Made by a program: the position numbers and the translations under genes. DNA of 64,000 nucleotides from positions 186,001 to 250,000 of the forward strand of contig NZ_SGWQ01000004.1 of assembly GCF_004216555.1 (NCBI RefSeq), written 5' to 3'. This document shows, piece by piece, positions 36,508-44,866 of this stretch (position 1 is its first letter; every line of letters starts with the position of its first letter). The notes under the pieces are model-generated. The model made no database searches. It saw only the letters and a list, made by a program, of their open reading frames with translations, and had not been told where the DNA came from. The DNA comes from Herbihabitans rhizosphaerae. GTDB taxonomy: Bacteria; Actinomycetota; Actinomycetes; Mycobacteriales; Pseudonocardiaceae.

Positions 36508-37353
36508 GTGGCGGACTGGTCGATCGTGGTTCCGCACGCGGAGGTCGCGCGGCTCAGCGAGTTGATCGCCGGCACCCCCGATCCCCGGCTCGGCGGGTAC
36601 GTGCTCACCTACACCGCGCACGACTACACGCATCTGGAGCCGATGCGGTGGCGGATCGCGCAGGTCGGCGCGATCACGCTGTCCATCGATCTCGAGGCGC
36701 CGGCACGCGTTCGCGACGGTGGATCGCCGCACCCGCGCAACGCGGTCACCGGCCTGCGCGACCGGCCGATGACGCTGATCGAGGCGCCCGGCCGGACGTG
36801 CGGCATCACCGTCGGGCTGACGCCGGCCGGTGCGCACGCCGTGCTCGGTGTGCCGCTGGCCGAACTCGCGAACACGAACGTGGATCTTGTCGAGGTACTC
36901 GGTGTCCGCGCGCACCGGTTGATCGAGCGGCTCGGTGCCGCCGACTGCTGGGCCGAGCGGTTTCGCTTGCTGGACGAGCAACTCGTCGCGTGGGTGCGCG
37001 ACGGGCCCCGGCTGGCCGTGCCGGTGTACGCGGCGTGGGCGCGGCTGACCGGAACGGCCGGGCGGACCCGGATCGACGCGCTGGCCGAGGAGATCGGGTG
37101 GACCCGGCAGCACCTGGGCACGCGGTTTCGGCAGCAGATCGGTCTCGCGCCGAAGACCGTGGCGCGGGTGGCGCGGCTGCACCGGGCGGCGACCCTGATC
37201 GCGATGCCGGACGCGCCGTCCTGGTCGGAGATCGCGCACCGGTGCGGGTATGCCGACCAGGCGCACCTCAACCGCGATTTCCGGGAGCTGACCGGCAGCA
37301 CGCCGTCGGACTACGCGCCGGTCGACCGGCTGCCGTTCACGCCGGCGTCCTGA
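36508..37353 (+). CDS. AraC-family transcriptional regulator
   Basis: A 281-residue regulator with an N-terminal ligand-binding region and a C-terminal AraC double helix-turn-helix (~180-275): IDALAEEIGWTRQHLGTRFRQ is the first and SEIAHRCGYADQAHLNRDFR the second, followed by TGSTPSDY. GTG 36508 is favoured because GAAGGGGG lies upstream; ATG 36493 is in frame. Divergent from the hydrolase, which is its likely target. Its 3' end overlaps the convergent OsmC gene by 17 bp. Confidence 0.87.
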   Translation: MADWSIVVPHAEVARLSELIAGTPDPRLGGYVLTYTAHDYTHLEPMRWRIAQVGAITLSIDLEAPARVRDGGSPHPRNAVTGLRDRPMTLIEAPGRTCGITVGLTPAGAHAVLGVPLAELANTNVDLVEVLGVRAHRLIERLGAADCWAERFRLLDEQLVAWVRDGPRLAVPVYAAWARLTGTAGRTRIDALAEEIGWTRQHLGTRFRQQIGLAPKTVARVARLHRAATLIAMPDAPSWSEIAHRCGYADQAHLNRDFRELTGSTPSDYAPVDRLPFTPAS

Positions 37354-37837
37354 CGATGGTCACCTCGTGGTGCACGGGTGTCTTGACCGACCTGGCGATG
37401 AAGCAGAGCGCGTTGGCCCGCTCGTGCAACTCGTGGGCGAGCGCTTCGTCGCCGCCGGGAGCGATCGTCACGGTGGGCCGGAGAGTGACGCTCGAGAACT
37501 CGCCGCCGCCGTCGGGCGCCTCGACCATCGTTCCGATCGCCGCGTCCTCGTAGCCGGTCACGATCAGGCCGGAGGTCGCGGCGAGGTGGAGGTACCAGAG
37601 CATGTGACACTGCGCGAGGGCCGCGACGAACAGTTGCTCCGGATTCCACCGCGCCGGGTCACCGCGGAACGCCGGGTCGGCCGAACCGGGGATCGTCGTC
37701 ACGCCGGGCGCGCCGACCTCGTGGGCGCGTGAGAAGGCGCGATACGACGAGGTGCCCGAGCCCTGGTTTCCGGTCCAGCGGACGAGCAGCGAGTAGTCGT
37801 GCGTGCGGGGCTTGTCGCCGTCTGTTCGATCTGCCAC
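37337..37837 (-). CDS. OsmC-family peroxiredoxin
   Basis: A 166-residue OsmC/Ohr-like protein. Two conserved Cys are present, in LAQCHMLWYLHLAA (~83) and NALCFIARSVKTP (~150), with an intervening strand set (FSSVTLRPTVTIAPG). Members reduce organic hydroperoxides. ATG at 37837 is used. It lies tail-to-tail with the AraC gene. Confidence 0.9.
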   Translation of the reverse strand: MADRTDGDKPRTHDYSLLVRWTGNQGSGTSSYRAFSRAHEVGAPGVTTIPGSADPAFRGDPARWNPEQLFVAALAQCHMLWYLHLAATSGLIVTGYEDAAIGTMVEAPDGGGEFSSVTLRPTVTIAPGGDEALAHELHERANALCFIARSVKTPVHHEVTIVRTPA

Positions 37838-37854
37838 ACCACGATCCTGTCAGA

Positions 37855-37892
37855 GCGCGGAACTCGCGGGTGCAGGGCGCGGGACTCGCGGG
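37855..37892. repeat. Tandem GCGCGGRACTCGCGGG repeat
   Basis: Two direct copies, 37855-37870 and 37876-37891, separated by a short linker, sit next to the stop of the GT4 gene (37894). The unit is related to the nested GAGTCCCGCGC inverted repeats at 56241-56325. Confidence 0.6.
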
Positions 37893-37893
37893 G

Positions 37894-39147
37894 TTACGGG
37901 TGGAAGGCGTTGCCGGTGGCGATCTTGGGGCGGCCGAGTGTCCCATGTGGACGGAGGAGCGCGGCGGCGTAGATCTCCGCGGTGGCCTCGGCGATGCGCT
38001 CCCAGTCGAAGTCCACGCCGAGCCGCTTCTTCGCGGTGCGCGCCCGCTTTCGTGCCGCCGCCGGATCGTCCAGCACGTCGCGCACCGCCTCGGTGAGCGC
38101 CTCCACATCGCCCGGTGCGAAGGCCAGCCCGGTCTCGCCCTGGACCACCACCTCGCCGAGCCCGCCGGCCGTGGACGCCACCAGCGGAGCGCCCGCCGCG
38201 GCCGCCTCGAGTGCCACGATCCCGAACGGCTCGTACCGGCTCGGCAGCACCACGGCGTCGGCCGCCGCGAGTGCCGCGACCAGCTCGACGTCGGACAGGT
38301 GCCCCACGAAGTCGATCGCCCGCCGCACCCGGTGCTTGCGCGCCTGCTCGACCAGCGTCTTGGCCTGCCGCCCCTTGCCGGCGACCACCAGCCGCGTACC
38401 CGGGTGGCTGCGCCTGATCCTGGGCAGCGCGGTGATCAGGTCCTGGACGCCCTTCTCCCACTCCAGCCGCCCGAAGTACAGCAGCAGCGGCTCGCCGCCG
38501 GGGCCGTAGCGCTCCCTGGTCGCGGCGACCACGGACGCCGGCACCCGCCAGCTTCGCGGCTCGATTCCGTTGTGCACCACGGAGATCTCGTCACTGTCCA
38601 CTTCGAACAGATGGGCCGCCTCGGTGCGCATCGCCACCGAACAGGTGACGATCTTGTCCGCCCGGTTGGCCAGCCACCATTCCACGGAGTGCACCTGCTG
38701 GTTCAGCGGGTGGGACAGCCACCCCGAGTGCCGGCCGGCCTCGGTGGCGTGGATCGTGGCGACCAGCGGCACGCCGACGTGCTCGGCCAGCGTGATCGCC
38801 GGATGCGTGACGAGCCAGTCGTGCGCGTGCACCACGTCGGGCCGCCAGCCGCGCAGCACGTCCAGCCCGGCGCGGATCATCGCGTGCCCCATGGCCAGCG
38901 TCCAGGCCACCAGATCGCGGTCGAACTCCAGGTGCGTCGGGTCCTCGGCCACCCGCACGATCCGCACCCGGCCGTCGCGCGCGTCCTCGGTCGGGTGCGT
39001 CGAGGCGTCGGTGCCGGACTCGTGCCGGCACAGCACGACCACGTCATGTCCTTGTGCGGCAAGGTGTTGGGACAATGCGTGCACGTGCCGGCCGAGCCCG
39101 CCGACCACGACGGGCGGGTACTCCCAGGACAACATCAGCACGCGCAT
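37894..39147 (-). CDS. GT4 glycosyltransferase (Rv3032-like alpha-1,4-glucosyltransferase)
   Basis: A 417-residue GT-B enzyme. The N-terminus MRVLMLSWEYPPVVVGGLGR holds the GGLG sugar-nucleotide loop; C-terminal motifs are LLLYFGRLEWEKGVQDLI (~230) and the E-x7-E donor site PSRYEPFGIVALEAAAAG (~318). In M. tuberculosis, Rv3032 extends the alpha-1,4-glucan of methylglucose lipopolysaccharides, next to Rv3031 (GH57) and Rv3030 (methyltransferase); the same trio is here. ATG 39147 overlaps the GH57 stop by 1 nt (TGATG). Donor is expected to be ADP- or UDP-glucose. Confidence 0.9.
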   Translation of the reverse strand: MRVLMLSWEYPPVVVGGLGRHVHALSQHLAAQGHDVVVLCRHESGTDASTHPTEDARDGRVRIVRVAEDPTHLEFDRDLVAWTLAMGHAMIRAGLDVLRGWRPDVVHAHDWLVTHPAITLAEHVGVPLVATIHATEAGRHSGWLSHPLNQQVHSVEWWLANRADKIVTCSVAMRTEAAHLFEVDSDEISVVHNGIEPRSWRVPASVVAATRERYGPGGEPLLLYFGRLEWEKGVQDLITALPRIRRSHPGTRLVVAGKGRQAKTLVEQARKHRVRRAIDFVGHLSDVELVAALAAADAVVLPSRYEPFGIVALEAAAAGAPLVASTAGGLGEVVVQGETGLAFAPGDVEALTEAVRDVLDDPAAARKRARTAKKRLGVDFDWERIAEATAEIYAAALLRPHGTLGRPKIATGNAFHP

Positions 39148-40694
39148 CAGGAGGAATCCTCGCATCGTCGGTCGTCGGCGCGCTTGGCGAGATCGCGGGC
39201 GTCCAGATGCCCGAACGGGTGGTCGCGGCCGCGAAGGTGGCCGGCGAGCACCTTCGCGCCACCGGTATCACCCGACCGGATCAGCGCGGCCAACTCGCGG
39301 AACGCGCGCCCGTGCTCGGCCGCCCGTCCGTGCGCGTAGTCGGCCGCCGAGTCCTTGGTGACCATGAACGCCCAGTCGCTGGACAACGCCAGCATCGCCT
39401 GGGTGACCGCCGCGTCCAGTACACCGTCCCGAGTGGACGGATCGACAGCGTCCACAGTGGACAGAAGCTCGTCGGAGACCGCGGCGCCGTCCCGCACCAG
39501 ATCGGCCACCTGCTCGCCGTCCCACACCCGCCAGTCCTTGCCGGAACCCCACGAGGACGCCGGCAGTTCGACCGGCCCGCCGAGGTGGCCCGCCTCCAGT
39601 GCGCCCCGCAACGTGGTCACCCGCACGCCGGCCTCCGGGAGCGCGCGCAGCACGGCGTCCAGCCACGCCGGCCCCTCGTGCCACCAGTGCCCGAACAGCT
39701 CGGTGTCGTAGGCGGACACCACCAGCGACGGCTTGCCGTGCCGGTCCCGCAGCGCGCGCAGCCGGTCGACAACGGTGGACACGAAGTCCTCCGCGTGCCG
39801 GCGCACCGCGTCCGCGGCCAGCGCCGGGTCGTAGGGCTTCTTGTCCTGCGGCTCGACGCCCTTCCCGGTCACCCGGGACGGCTTCAGACCTGACGGATGG
39901 TCGAACGTGTGGAAGTCCCGGTACGCCGGGTCGCCCGGGTAGCCGGCCTTCGGCGACCACACCCGGTAGGTCACCTCCAGATCGCGGCCGAAGCACACCA
40001 CGTCCGACGAGCCGACCGTGCGCGCCGCGTGCGTGTCACCGTGCAGCGATGGCCCGTCCACCAGGAACCGCCGCACGCCCGCCGCCGCGTAGCCGGTCTC
40101 CATGCCGGGCGCGTAGCCGCACTCCGGCGCCCAGATGCCCTCCGGCCGCGAGCCGATCCGCAGCGCGGTGTCGGTGAGCCCGGCGCGCAGTGCGAACGCA
40201 CGCACCCGCGGGTCGAGCAGCGGCTGGAACGGGTGCGCGGCCGGCCCGCCGAGCAGTTCGATCACGCCGTCGTCGACCAGCGGCCGGAGCACGGGGGAGA
40301 AGCCGTGCCGCCACCGCGACTCGAACTCCGACAGTGCTGCCGACGATGCCGCGAACTCCGACGCGGCCAAGTCGGACAGCAGTGGATCGCCTGTGCGCCA
40401 ACGGGTTCCGGCAAATTGGGCGCGCAGGTGCCAGGTGCCGAGCCAGTCGTGCATGGCGCGCAGGCAGTACGGGTCGTCGAGCTGTGCGGCCAGCACCGGC
40501 GTCACGCCGAGGGTCAGTACGTCGCGTCGGCCCTCCTCGGCGTGCCGGTGCAGCAGGTCCACCAGCGGCAGGTAGGAGTGCGCCCACGCCTGGTACAGCC
40601 ACTCCTCGCCGACCGGCCAGCTTCCGTGGTGCGGCAGCCAGGGGAGATGGCTGTGCAGCACGAGGCAGAACGTGCCGATCGGCTCGTCGTTCAT
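39147..40694 (-). CDS. GH57 1,4-alpha-glucan branching enzyme
   Basis: A 515-residue GH57 protein with N-terminal CLVLHSHLPWLPHHG (~9), the nucleophile Glu in WAPECGYAPG (~190) and the second catalytic Asp in SAYDTELFGHWW (~328). The C-terminal helical domain includes WAFMVTKDSAADYA. GH57 branching enzymes introduce alpha-1,6 links; Rv3031 is the positional counterpart. ATG 40694 overlaps the methyltransferase stop (ATGA), and its own stop overlaps the GT4 start, giving one tightly coupled operon. Confidence 0.92.
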   Translation of the reverse strand: MNDEPIGTFCLVLHSHLPWLPHHGSWPVGEEWLYQAWAHSYLPLVDLLHRHAEEGRRDVLTLGVTPVLAAQLDDPYCLRAMHDWLGTWHLRAQFAGTRWRTGDPLLSDLAASEFAASSAALSEFESRWRHGFSPVLRPLVDDGVIELLGGPAAHPFQPLLDPRVRAFALRAGLTDTALRIGSRPEGIWAPECGYAPGMETGYAAAGVRRFLVDGPSLHGDTHAARTVGSSDVVCFGRDLEVTYRVWSPKAGYPGDPAYRDFHTFDHPSGLKPSRVTGKGVEPQDKKPYDPALAADAVRRHAEDFVSTVVDRLRALRDRHGKPSLVVSAYDTELFGHWWHEGPAWLDAVLRALPEAGVRVTTLRGALEAGHLGGPVELPASSWGSGKDWRVWDGEQVADLVRDGAAVSDELLSTVDAVDPSTRDGVLDAAVTQAMLALSSDWAFMVTKDSAADYAHGRAAEHGRAFRELAALIRSGDTGGAKVLAGHLRGRDHPFGHLDARDLAKRADDRRCEDSS

Positions 40695-41443
40695 GGGCGC
40701 ACCGCGACGGCGACCAGGTCCAGGCTCGCGTCCAGGTCCGCGGTGGTGATCTCGAAGTCGGCCGCGGTCACCGACGTCACGGCGGCCAGCAGTTCCGCCG
40801 GCCACTCGACGCCGTGCACCGCCACGTCCAGCTGCGCGTCGATGATCGAGCCGCCGAGTTGAGTGTCCACTTCGGACAGTCGCGGGCCGTGTCGCAGTCC
40901 GGCGAGCAGTTCGACGGCGAATCCGGCTCCGCGCAGCAGATCGTCCATTTCGGACGGTGACAACTCCCTGGTGTGGAAGGGATTCAGCGGTGTGTCACGT
41001 CCGGGGGAGAAGGTGATCCGGTTCGGCGTGGTGATCAGCAGCCGGCCGCCGGGGCGCAGCACGCGGTGACACTCGGCGAGAAACCCCTCCTGGTCCCAGA
41101 GGTGCTCGATCACCTGGAGGTTGGCCACGACGTCCACAGTGGACGATCGGATCGGCAGCCCGGCCAGGTTCCCGCGCAGCGGGCGCACTCTCGGGTACGC
41201 GGCGGCCACGTGCGCCACGGTCAGCGCGTCGTAGTCCAATCCGATCACGGTGGACGCGCGGGTGGCGAGCAGGTCGGCGCCGTAGCCCTCGCCGCAGCCG
41301 GCCTCGAGCACCATGGCGCCGTCGCAGTAGGGAAGCAGCTCGACGTAGGCCGCCTCGTGCCGCCGGAACCAGTAATTTTCTTCGGCTACTCCGGGCACGG
41401 TTCGCTCGCCGGTCAACGGCAGCGGGTCCACGTGAGATGTCAC
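40691..41443 (-). CDS. SAM methyltransferase of the glucan cluster (Rv3030-like)
   Basis: A 250-residue class I methyltransferase. Motif I VLEAGCGEGYGADLLA (~44-59), acidic VIGLDYDA, motif II VVANLQVIEHLWD (~105) and motif III VLRPGGRLLITTPN (~128) are present. It heads the operon with GH57 and GT4. Its M. tuberculosis counterpart, Rv3030, is placed in methylglucose lipopolysaccharide synthesis, so O-methylation of a glucan is the likely role. GTG at 41443 has TACGGT 6 nt upstream, and an operator-like palindrome overlaps that promoter. Confidence 0.88.
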   Translation of the reverse strand: MTSHVDPLPLTGERTVPGVAEENYWFRRHEAAYVELLPYCDGAMVLEAGCGEGYGADLLATRASTVIGLDYDALTVAHVAAAYPRVRPLRGNLAGLPIRSSTVDVVANLQVIEHLWDQEGFLAECHRVLRPGGRLLITTPNRITFSPGRDTPLNPFHTRELSPSEMDDLLRGAGFAVELLAGLRHGPRLSEVDTQLGGSIIDAQLDVAVHGVEWPAELLAAVTSVTAADFEITTADLDASLDLVAVAVRP

Positions 41444-41453
41444 GCTCGCACCG

Positions 41454-41465
41454 TACCGACCGGTA
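41454..41465. promoter_or_regulatory. TACCG-NN-CGGTA operator-like palindrome over the glucan operon promoter
   Basis: TACCG AC CGGTA abuts and overlaps the -10-like TACGGT (41450-41455, minus strand). A TetR-type protein bound here would block the leaderless start at 41443. A matching site lies before the enoyl-CoA hydratase (30414-30427). Confidence 0.55.
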
Positions 41466-41469
41466 GTAA

Positions 41470-41633
41470 GGGGCTGCCCTGCAAGCCCATGGTCGCGGTC
41501 TTCGCGCCGAGGCGGCCCCTGACTGCGTTGTCGGACAGACCAAGTACAGACCCAGGTACGAGGCCTGCCCTCCGCCTTGTCAGGAACCACCTCGATCACG
41601 AAGCCCATCGACCGAGGCTCACAGGGCAGCCCC
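41470..41633 (-). repeat. Long inverted-repeat element RE, copy 2
   Basis: The ends GGGGCTGCCCTG (41470-41481) and CAGGGCAGCCCC (41622-41633) are perfectly complementary, with further pairing inwards. The block 41506-41582 is nearly identical to copy 1 at 10697-10772. On the minus strand it begins at the last base of the degV stop codon and ends 26 bp before the next gene's start. There is no open frame of its own. Confidence 0.8.
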
Positions 41634-42475
41634 TACGCGGGCGAGATCGTCACCCCCAGCGCACCCGGCCCGAGGTGTATCGCGAGCGCGGCGCTCACCT
41701 CGGTGACCGTCACCTCGCTGAGATTCGGCACCCGGCCCTTGAGGTCCTCGAGCACGACGTGCGCGCGCCGGGGTGCGCCGAAGTGCTCGACGGCCAGGTC
41801 CACCTGCCGGTCGCCGGCGGTGCGCACCGCGTGTTCGAGCAGTTTGCGCACCGCGCGGTCGGTGCCGAGCACCCGTTCCAGCGGCGCGACCTCGCCCTCC
41901 TTCATGGTGAGCAGCGGCTTCATGGACAGCGCGGTGCCGAGGAACTTGGCCGCCGCGCCGATCCGCCCGCCCCTGCGGAGGTATTCCAGCGTGTCGACGT
42001 AGATCATTTCCGAGCTGCCGGCCAGCCGCCGGGTGAGCGTCTCCATCACCCGGCCGACGTGCCCGCCGGCGCCGGCCACCCGCGCGGCGGCGAGTACGGC
42101 GTAGCCGAGGCTCATGCCGGAGGTCTTCGAGTCGACCACGTGCACGGGGATCTGGGTCTGTGCGGCCGCCTCCTTGGCGTGCGCGAAGGTCTCGGACTGC
42201 CGGGCGGAGATGTGCGCGGAGATGATCGTGTCCGCGCCGTGCGCCGCGGCGTCCTGGTACGCCCAGAAGAACGCGCCCGGATCGGGTGGGGACGTGGTGA
42301 CCGCCGCGCCGTTGCGCAGCGCGTTGAGCAGGCCTTCCTTGGGCACGCGGGTCTCGGCGTCGGACCAGTCGCCCAGCCTGATCTGGATGGGCACGACTCC
42401 GACACCCCATTGCTGGGCGAGGTCCTGCGGCAGGCTGGCGGTGGAATCGGTGACGACTGCGACGCGGCCATGCAT
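41633..42475 (-). CDS. DegV family fatty-acid-binding protein
   Basis: A 280-residue DegV protein. VAVVTDSTASLP (~5-16, with the lipid-carboxylate-binding Thr/Ser), VTTSPPDPGAFFWAY (~60, TSxPs motif) and SKTSGMSLGYAVLAAA with YVDTLEYLRRGGRIG (~160) match the family. DegV (FakB-type) proteins carry fatty acids, delivering them to a kinase where that partner exists. ATG at 42475 has TAGCCT 7 nt upstream. The stop overlaps the RE element. It diverges from etfB. Confidence 0.92.
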   Translation of the reverse strand: MHGRVAVVTDSTASLPQDLAQQWGVGVVPIQIRLGDWSDAETRVPKEGLLNALRNGAAVTTSPPDPGAFFWAYQDAAAHGADTIISAHISARQSETFAHAKEAAAQTQIPVHVVDSKTSGMSLGYAVLAAARVAGAGGHVGRVMETLTRRLAGSSEMIYVDTLEYLRRGGRIGAAAKFLGTALSMKPLLTMKEGEVAPLERVLGTDRAVRKLLEHAVRTAGDRQVDLAVEHFGAPRRAHVVLEDLKGRVPNLSEVTVTEVSAALAIHLGPGALGVTISPA

Positions 42476-42704
42476 GGGCGCGAGGCTAACCCAAACGGGT
42501 GATCATGAGACTAACGTGGCCCGCCATGTGGCCCACAGCGTGAAAACCGTCACGACGGTTGACCGCTTGCTGTCGTTTGCACCTAAGCTACCCGGAAGTA
42601 ACATCGGGTCGCGGGGGTCGCCTCGCCTTGGCCCACCGGGCGTGGCAGCGTAGGTCCGAGCCGTGCCCGATCCTTGCTCGTCCTTGGGAGGTCGAAGAAG
42701 ACCC
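42476..42704. promoter_or_regulatory. Divergent degV/etfB intergenic region
   Basis: 229 bp. The degV -10 TAGCCT is at 42483-42488 (minus). Towards etfB, a TTGACC near 42558 and TAAGCT near 42585 may form a promoter, followed by the imperfect dyad TACCCGGAAGTA. The 5' leader to etfB would be ~110 nt. Its role is unknown. Confidence 0.4.
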
Positions 42705-43490
42705 ATGCCGAACATAGTTGTCCTGGTCAAACAGGTGCCCGACACCTACTCGGAGCGAAAGCTGGCCGAGTCCGACCACACCCTGGACCGTGATTCCGCC
42801 GACGCCGTGCTCGACGAGATCAACGAGCGGGCCGTCGAGGAGGCGCTGCTGCTCAAGGAGGCGCAGGGCGGTGAGGTGACGGTCGTGTCCGTCGGCCCCG
42901 ACCGCGCCACCGACGCCATCCGCAAGGCCCTCTCCATGGGCGCGGACAAGGCGGTGCACGTCTCCGACGAGGCGCTTCGCGGTTCCGACGTGCTGCAGAC
43001 GGCCAAGGTCCTGGCCGCGGCCGTCGGCAAGGTCGAAGGTTACGACCTGGTGATCGCCGGTAACGAGGCGTCCGACGGTCAGGCCGGCGCCGTCCCGGCG
43101 ATCCTCGCCGAGTTGCTCGGCGTCCCGCAGCTGACCCACGCGCGGAAGGTCGAGCTGGACGGCACGACGCTGAAGGTCGAGCGGGAGTCCGAGGAGGGCA
43201 TCACCCGGCTCGAGGCGAGCCTGCCGGCAGTGGTGAGCGTCGGCGAGAAGATCAACGAGCCGCGGTACCCGTCGTTCAAGGGCATCATGGCGGCCAAGAA
43301 GAAGCCGGTCGAGACGCTGACCGTCGCCGACCTCGGCATCGACGCCGGCGAGGTCGGCCTCGGCAACGCGTGGACGTCGGTTCTCGAGGCCGCGCCGAAG
43401 CCGCCCCGTACGGCCGGTCAGCGCGTCACCGACGAGGGCGACGGCGGCAGCAAGGTCGCCGAGTACCTGGTCGCGCAGAAGCTCATCTGA
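42705..43490 (+). CDS. etfB: Electron transfer flavoprotein beta subunit
   Basis: EtfB (FixA) pairs with EtfA and takes electrons from acyl-CoA dehydrogenases. The 261-residue chain starts IVVLVKQVPDTYSERKL and has the AMP-site/recognition-loop region VIAGNEASDGQAGAVPAILAELLG (shown in part: GNEASDGQAGAVP at ~122). The C-terminal arm AGQRVTDEGDGGSKVAEYLV wraps EtfA. ATG 42705 follows GAGGTCGAAGAAG. etfA starts 27 bp after its stop. Counterpart of M. tuberculosis Rv3029c. Confidence 0.96.
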   Translation: MPNIVVLVKQVPDTYSERKLAESDHTLDRDSADAVLDEINERAVEEALLLKEAQGGEVTVVSVGPDRATDAIRKALSMGADKAVHVSDEALRGSDVLQTAKVLAAAVGKVEGYDLVIAGNEASDGQAGAVPAILAELLGVPQLTHARKVELDGTTLKVERESEEGITRLEASLPAVVSVGEKINEPRYPSFKGIMAAKKKPVETLTVADLGIDAGEVGLGNAWTSVLEAAPKPPRTAGQRVTDEGDGGSKVAEYLVAQKLI

Positions 43491-43516
43491 GACAAGCAGC
43501 GGAGGAGGAAAGACAC

Positions 43517-44476
43517 ATGGCAGAGGTCCTGGTCCTCGTCGATCACGTAGACGGCGAGGTCAAGAAGGTCACCTTCGAGCTGCTCACCGCGGCACGGCGG
43601 ATCGGCGAGCCGGCAGCGGTCGTCGTCGGCGCGCCCGGCACGGCGGCCAAGGTGCGCGAGTCGCTCGCCGGGTACGGCGCGACCAAGGTCTACGTCGCCG
43701 AGTCCGACGACGCGGTCGGCTACCTGGTCACCCCGAAGGTCGACGCGCTCGCCGCGATCGTCGCGCAGGCGTCGCCGGCCGCCGTTCTGGTGTCCTCGAC
43801 CGTGGACGGCAAGGAGGTGTCCGGCCGGCTCGCCGCGCGGCTGGGCACCGGTCTCCTGGTCGACGCGGTGGACATCGACGCCGAGGGGACGGTGACCCAG
43901 TCCATCTTCGGTGGCGGTGTCATCGTGAAGTCCAAGGCCACCAAGGGGATTCCGGTCGTCTCGGTGCGCCCCGGCAGCGTCGAGCCCGAGCAGGCCGAGG
44001 GTGCGGCGACCGAGCAGGCCGTCGAGCTTCCGGCGACCGACCCGGCCAAGTCGGCGAAGATCACCGCCCGCGAGCCGCTGGTCGGCGGCGACCGTCCGGC
44101 CCTCACCGAGGCGTCCGTGGTCGTCTCCGGTGGCCGTGGCGTCGGCAGCGCGGAGAGCTTCGACGTCGTGGAGAAGCTGGCCGACTCGCTGGGTGCCGCG
44201 GTCGGCGCCTCGCGTGCGGCGGTCGACTCGGGTTACTACCCGCACCAGTTCCAGGTGGGTCAGACCGGCGTGACCGTGTCCCCGCAGCTGTACATCGCGC
44301 TGGGCATCTCCGGCGCGATCCAGCACCGGGCCGGCATGCAGACCTCGAAGACGATCGTCGCGGTGAACAAGGACGCCGAGGCGCCGATCTTCGAGATCGC
44401 GGACTTCGGTGTGGTCGGCGACCTGTTCCAGGTGGCGCCGCAGCTCACCGAGGAAGTGGCCAAGCGCAAGGGCTGA
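43517..44476 (+). CDS. etfA: Electron transfer flavoprotein alpha subunit
   Basis: EtfA (FixB) binds the FAD of the electron transfer flavoprotein. The 319-residue chain has an N-terminal domain ([20 protein letters not shown]) and the FAD domain: [15 protein letters not shown] (~197-211), [20 protein letters not shown] (~232) and [18 protein letters not shown] (~258). ATG 43517 has a strong GGAGGAGGAAA site. A perfect hairpin terminator follows at 44495. The likely electron acceptor, EtfD, is convergent just downstream. Confidence 0.96.
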   Translation: MAEVLVLVDHVDGEVKKVTFELLTAARRIGEPAAVVVGAPGTAAKVRESLAGYGATKVYVAESDDAVGYLVTPKVDALAAIVAQASPAAVLVSSTVDGKEVSGRLAARLGTGLLVDAVDIDAEGTVTQSIFGGGVIVKSKATKGIPVVSVRPGSVEPEQAEGAATEQAVELPATDPAKSAKITAREPLVGGDRPALTEASVVVSGGRGVGSAESFDVVEKLADSLGAAVGASRAAVDSGYYPHQFQVGQTGVTVSPQLYIALGISGAIQHRAGMQTSKTIVAVNKDAEAPIFEIADFGVVGDLFQVAPQLTEEVAKRKG

Positions 44477-44486
44477 GTTCAGAGTT

Positions 44487-44687
44487 TCAGCTACGCCTGA
44501 GGGGCGGCTCCCATTCCGGGAAGCCGCCCCTCAGGCATTCGTCAGGATGTTTCGCGGCGTGTTGATTAATACGTTGCGGCGCAAGATCTTCCGCCGAAGG
44601 ACTGCCACACTTGGCGAGATCATCCAACAGCTCACGCATCGTGCGCAGGCGTGCTTGGAGGATGTTCGCGTTCAGCGCTGGATTCAC
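44487..44687 (-). pseudogene. Possible HepT-like toxin remnant
   Basis: GTG at 44687 opens a 66-codon frame. The first ~45 residues (NPALNANILQARLRTMRELL then DDLAKCGSPSAEDL) resemble the N-terminus of HepT-type proteins, but the frame then runs through the etfBA terminator (RGGFPEWEPPLRR) instead of continuing for ~140 residues. Its start overlaps the stop of a preceding short frame (GTGA) that ends RIDTDLPQRLDLEIVAR, the usual order for a paired gene. Base composition is lower in G+C than the flanks. I read this as the decayed end of an MNT-HepT toxin-antitoxin pair, with modest confidence. Confidence 0.35.
44495..44536. terminator. etfBA terminator hairpin
   Basis: Perfect 15-bp arms, GCCTGAGGGGCGGCT (44495-44509) and its complement (44522-44536), 18 bp after the etfA stop. 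Confidence 0.85.
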
Positions 44688-44799
44688 CGAGCGACAATCT
44701 CCAAGTCCAACCTTTGCGGCAAGTCGGTGTCAATGCGCTCGGCTGTCGCCGCGATTTGTGTGTTGTGGAATCGGATCGCAAGAAATCCAGGTATCGCCG

Positions 44800-44849
44800 A
44801 CACAGAGCCGCGAGCCCGCCCGAGGAGGCTGCGACCCGCGGCTCTGTGT
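44800..44849. terminator. Hairpin downstream of etfD
   Basis: Perfect 13-bp arms, ACACAGAGCCGCG (44800-44812) and its complement (44837-44849), lie 17 bp after the etfD stop on the minus strand. Confidence 0.7.
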
Positions 44850-44866
44850 TGGCCTCGACGCCTACG

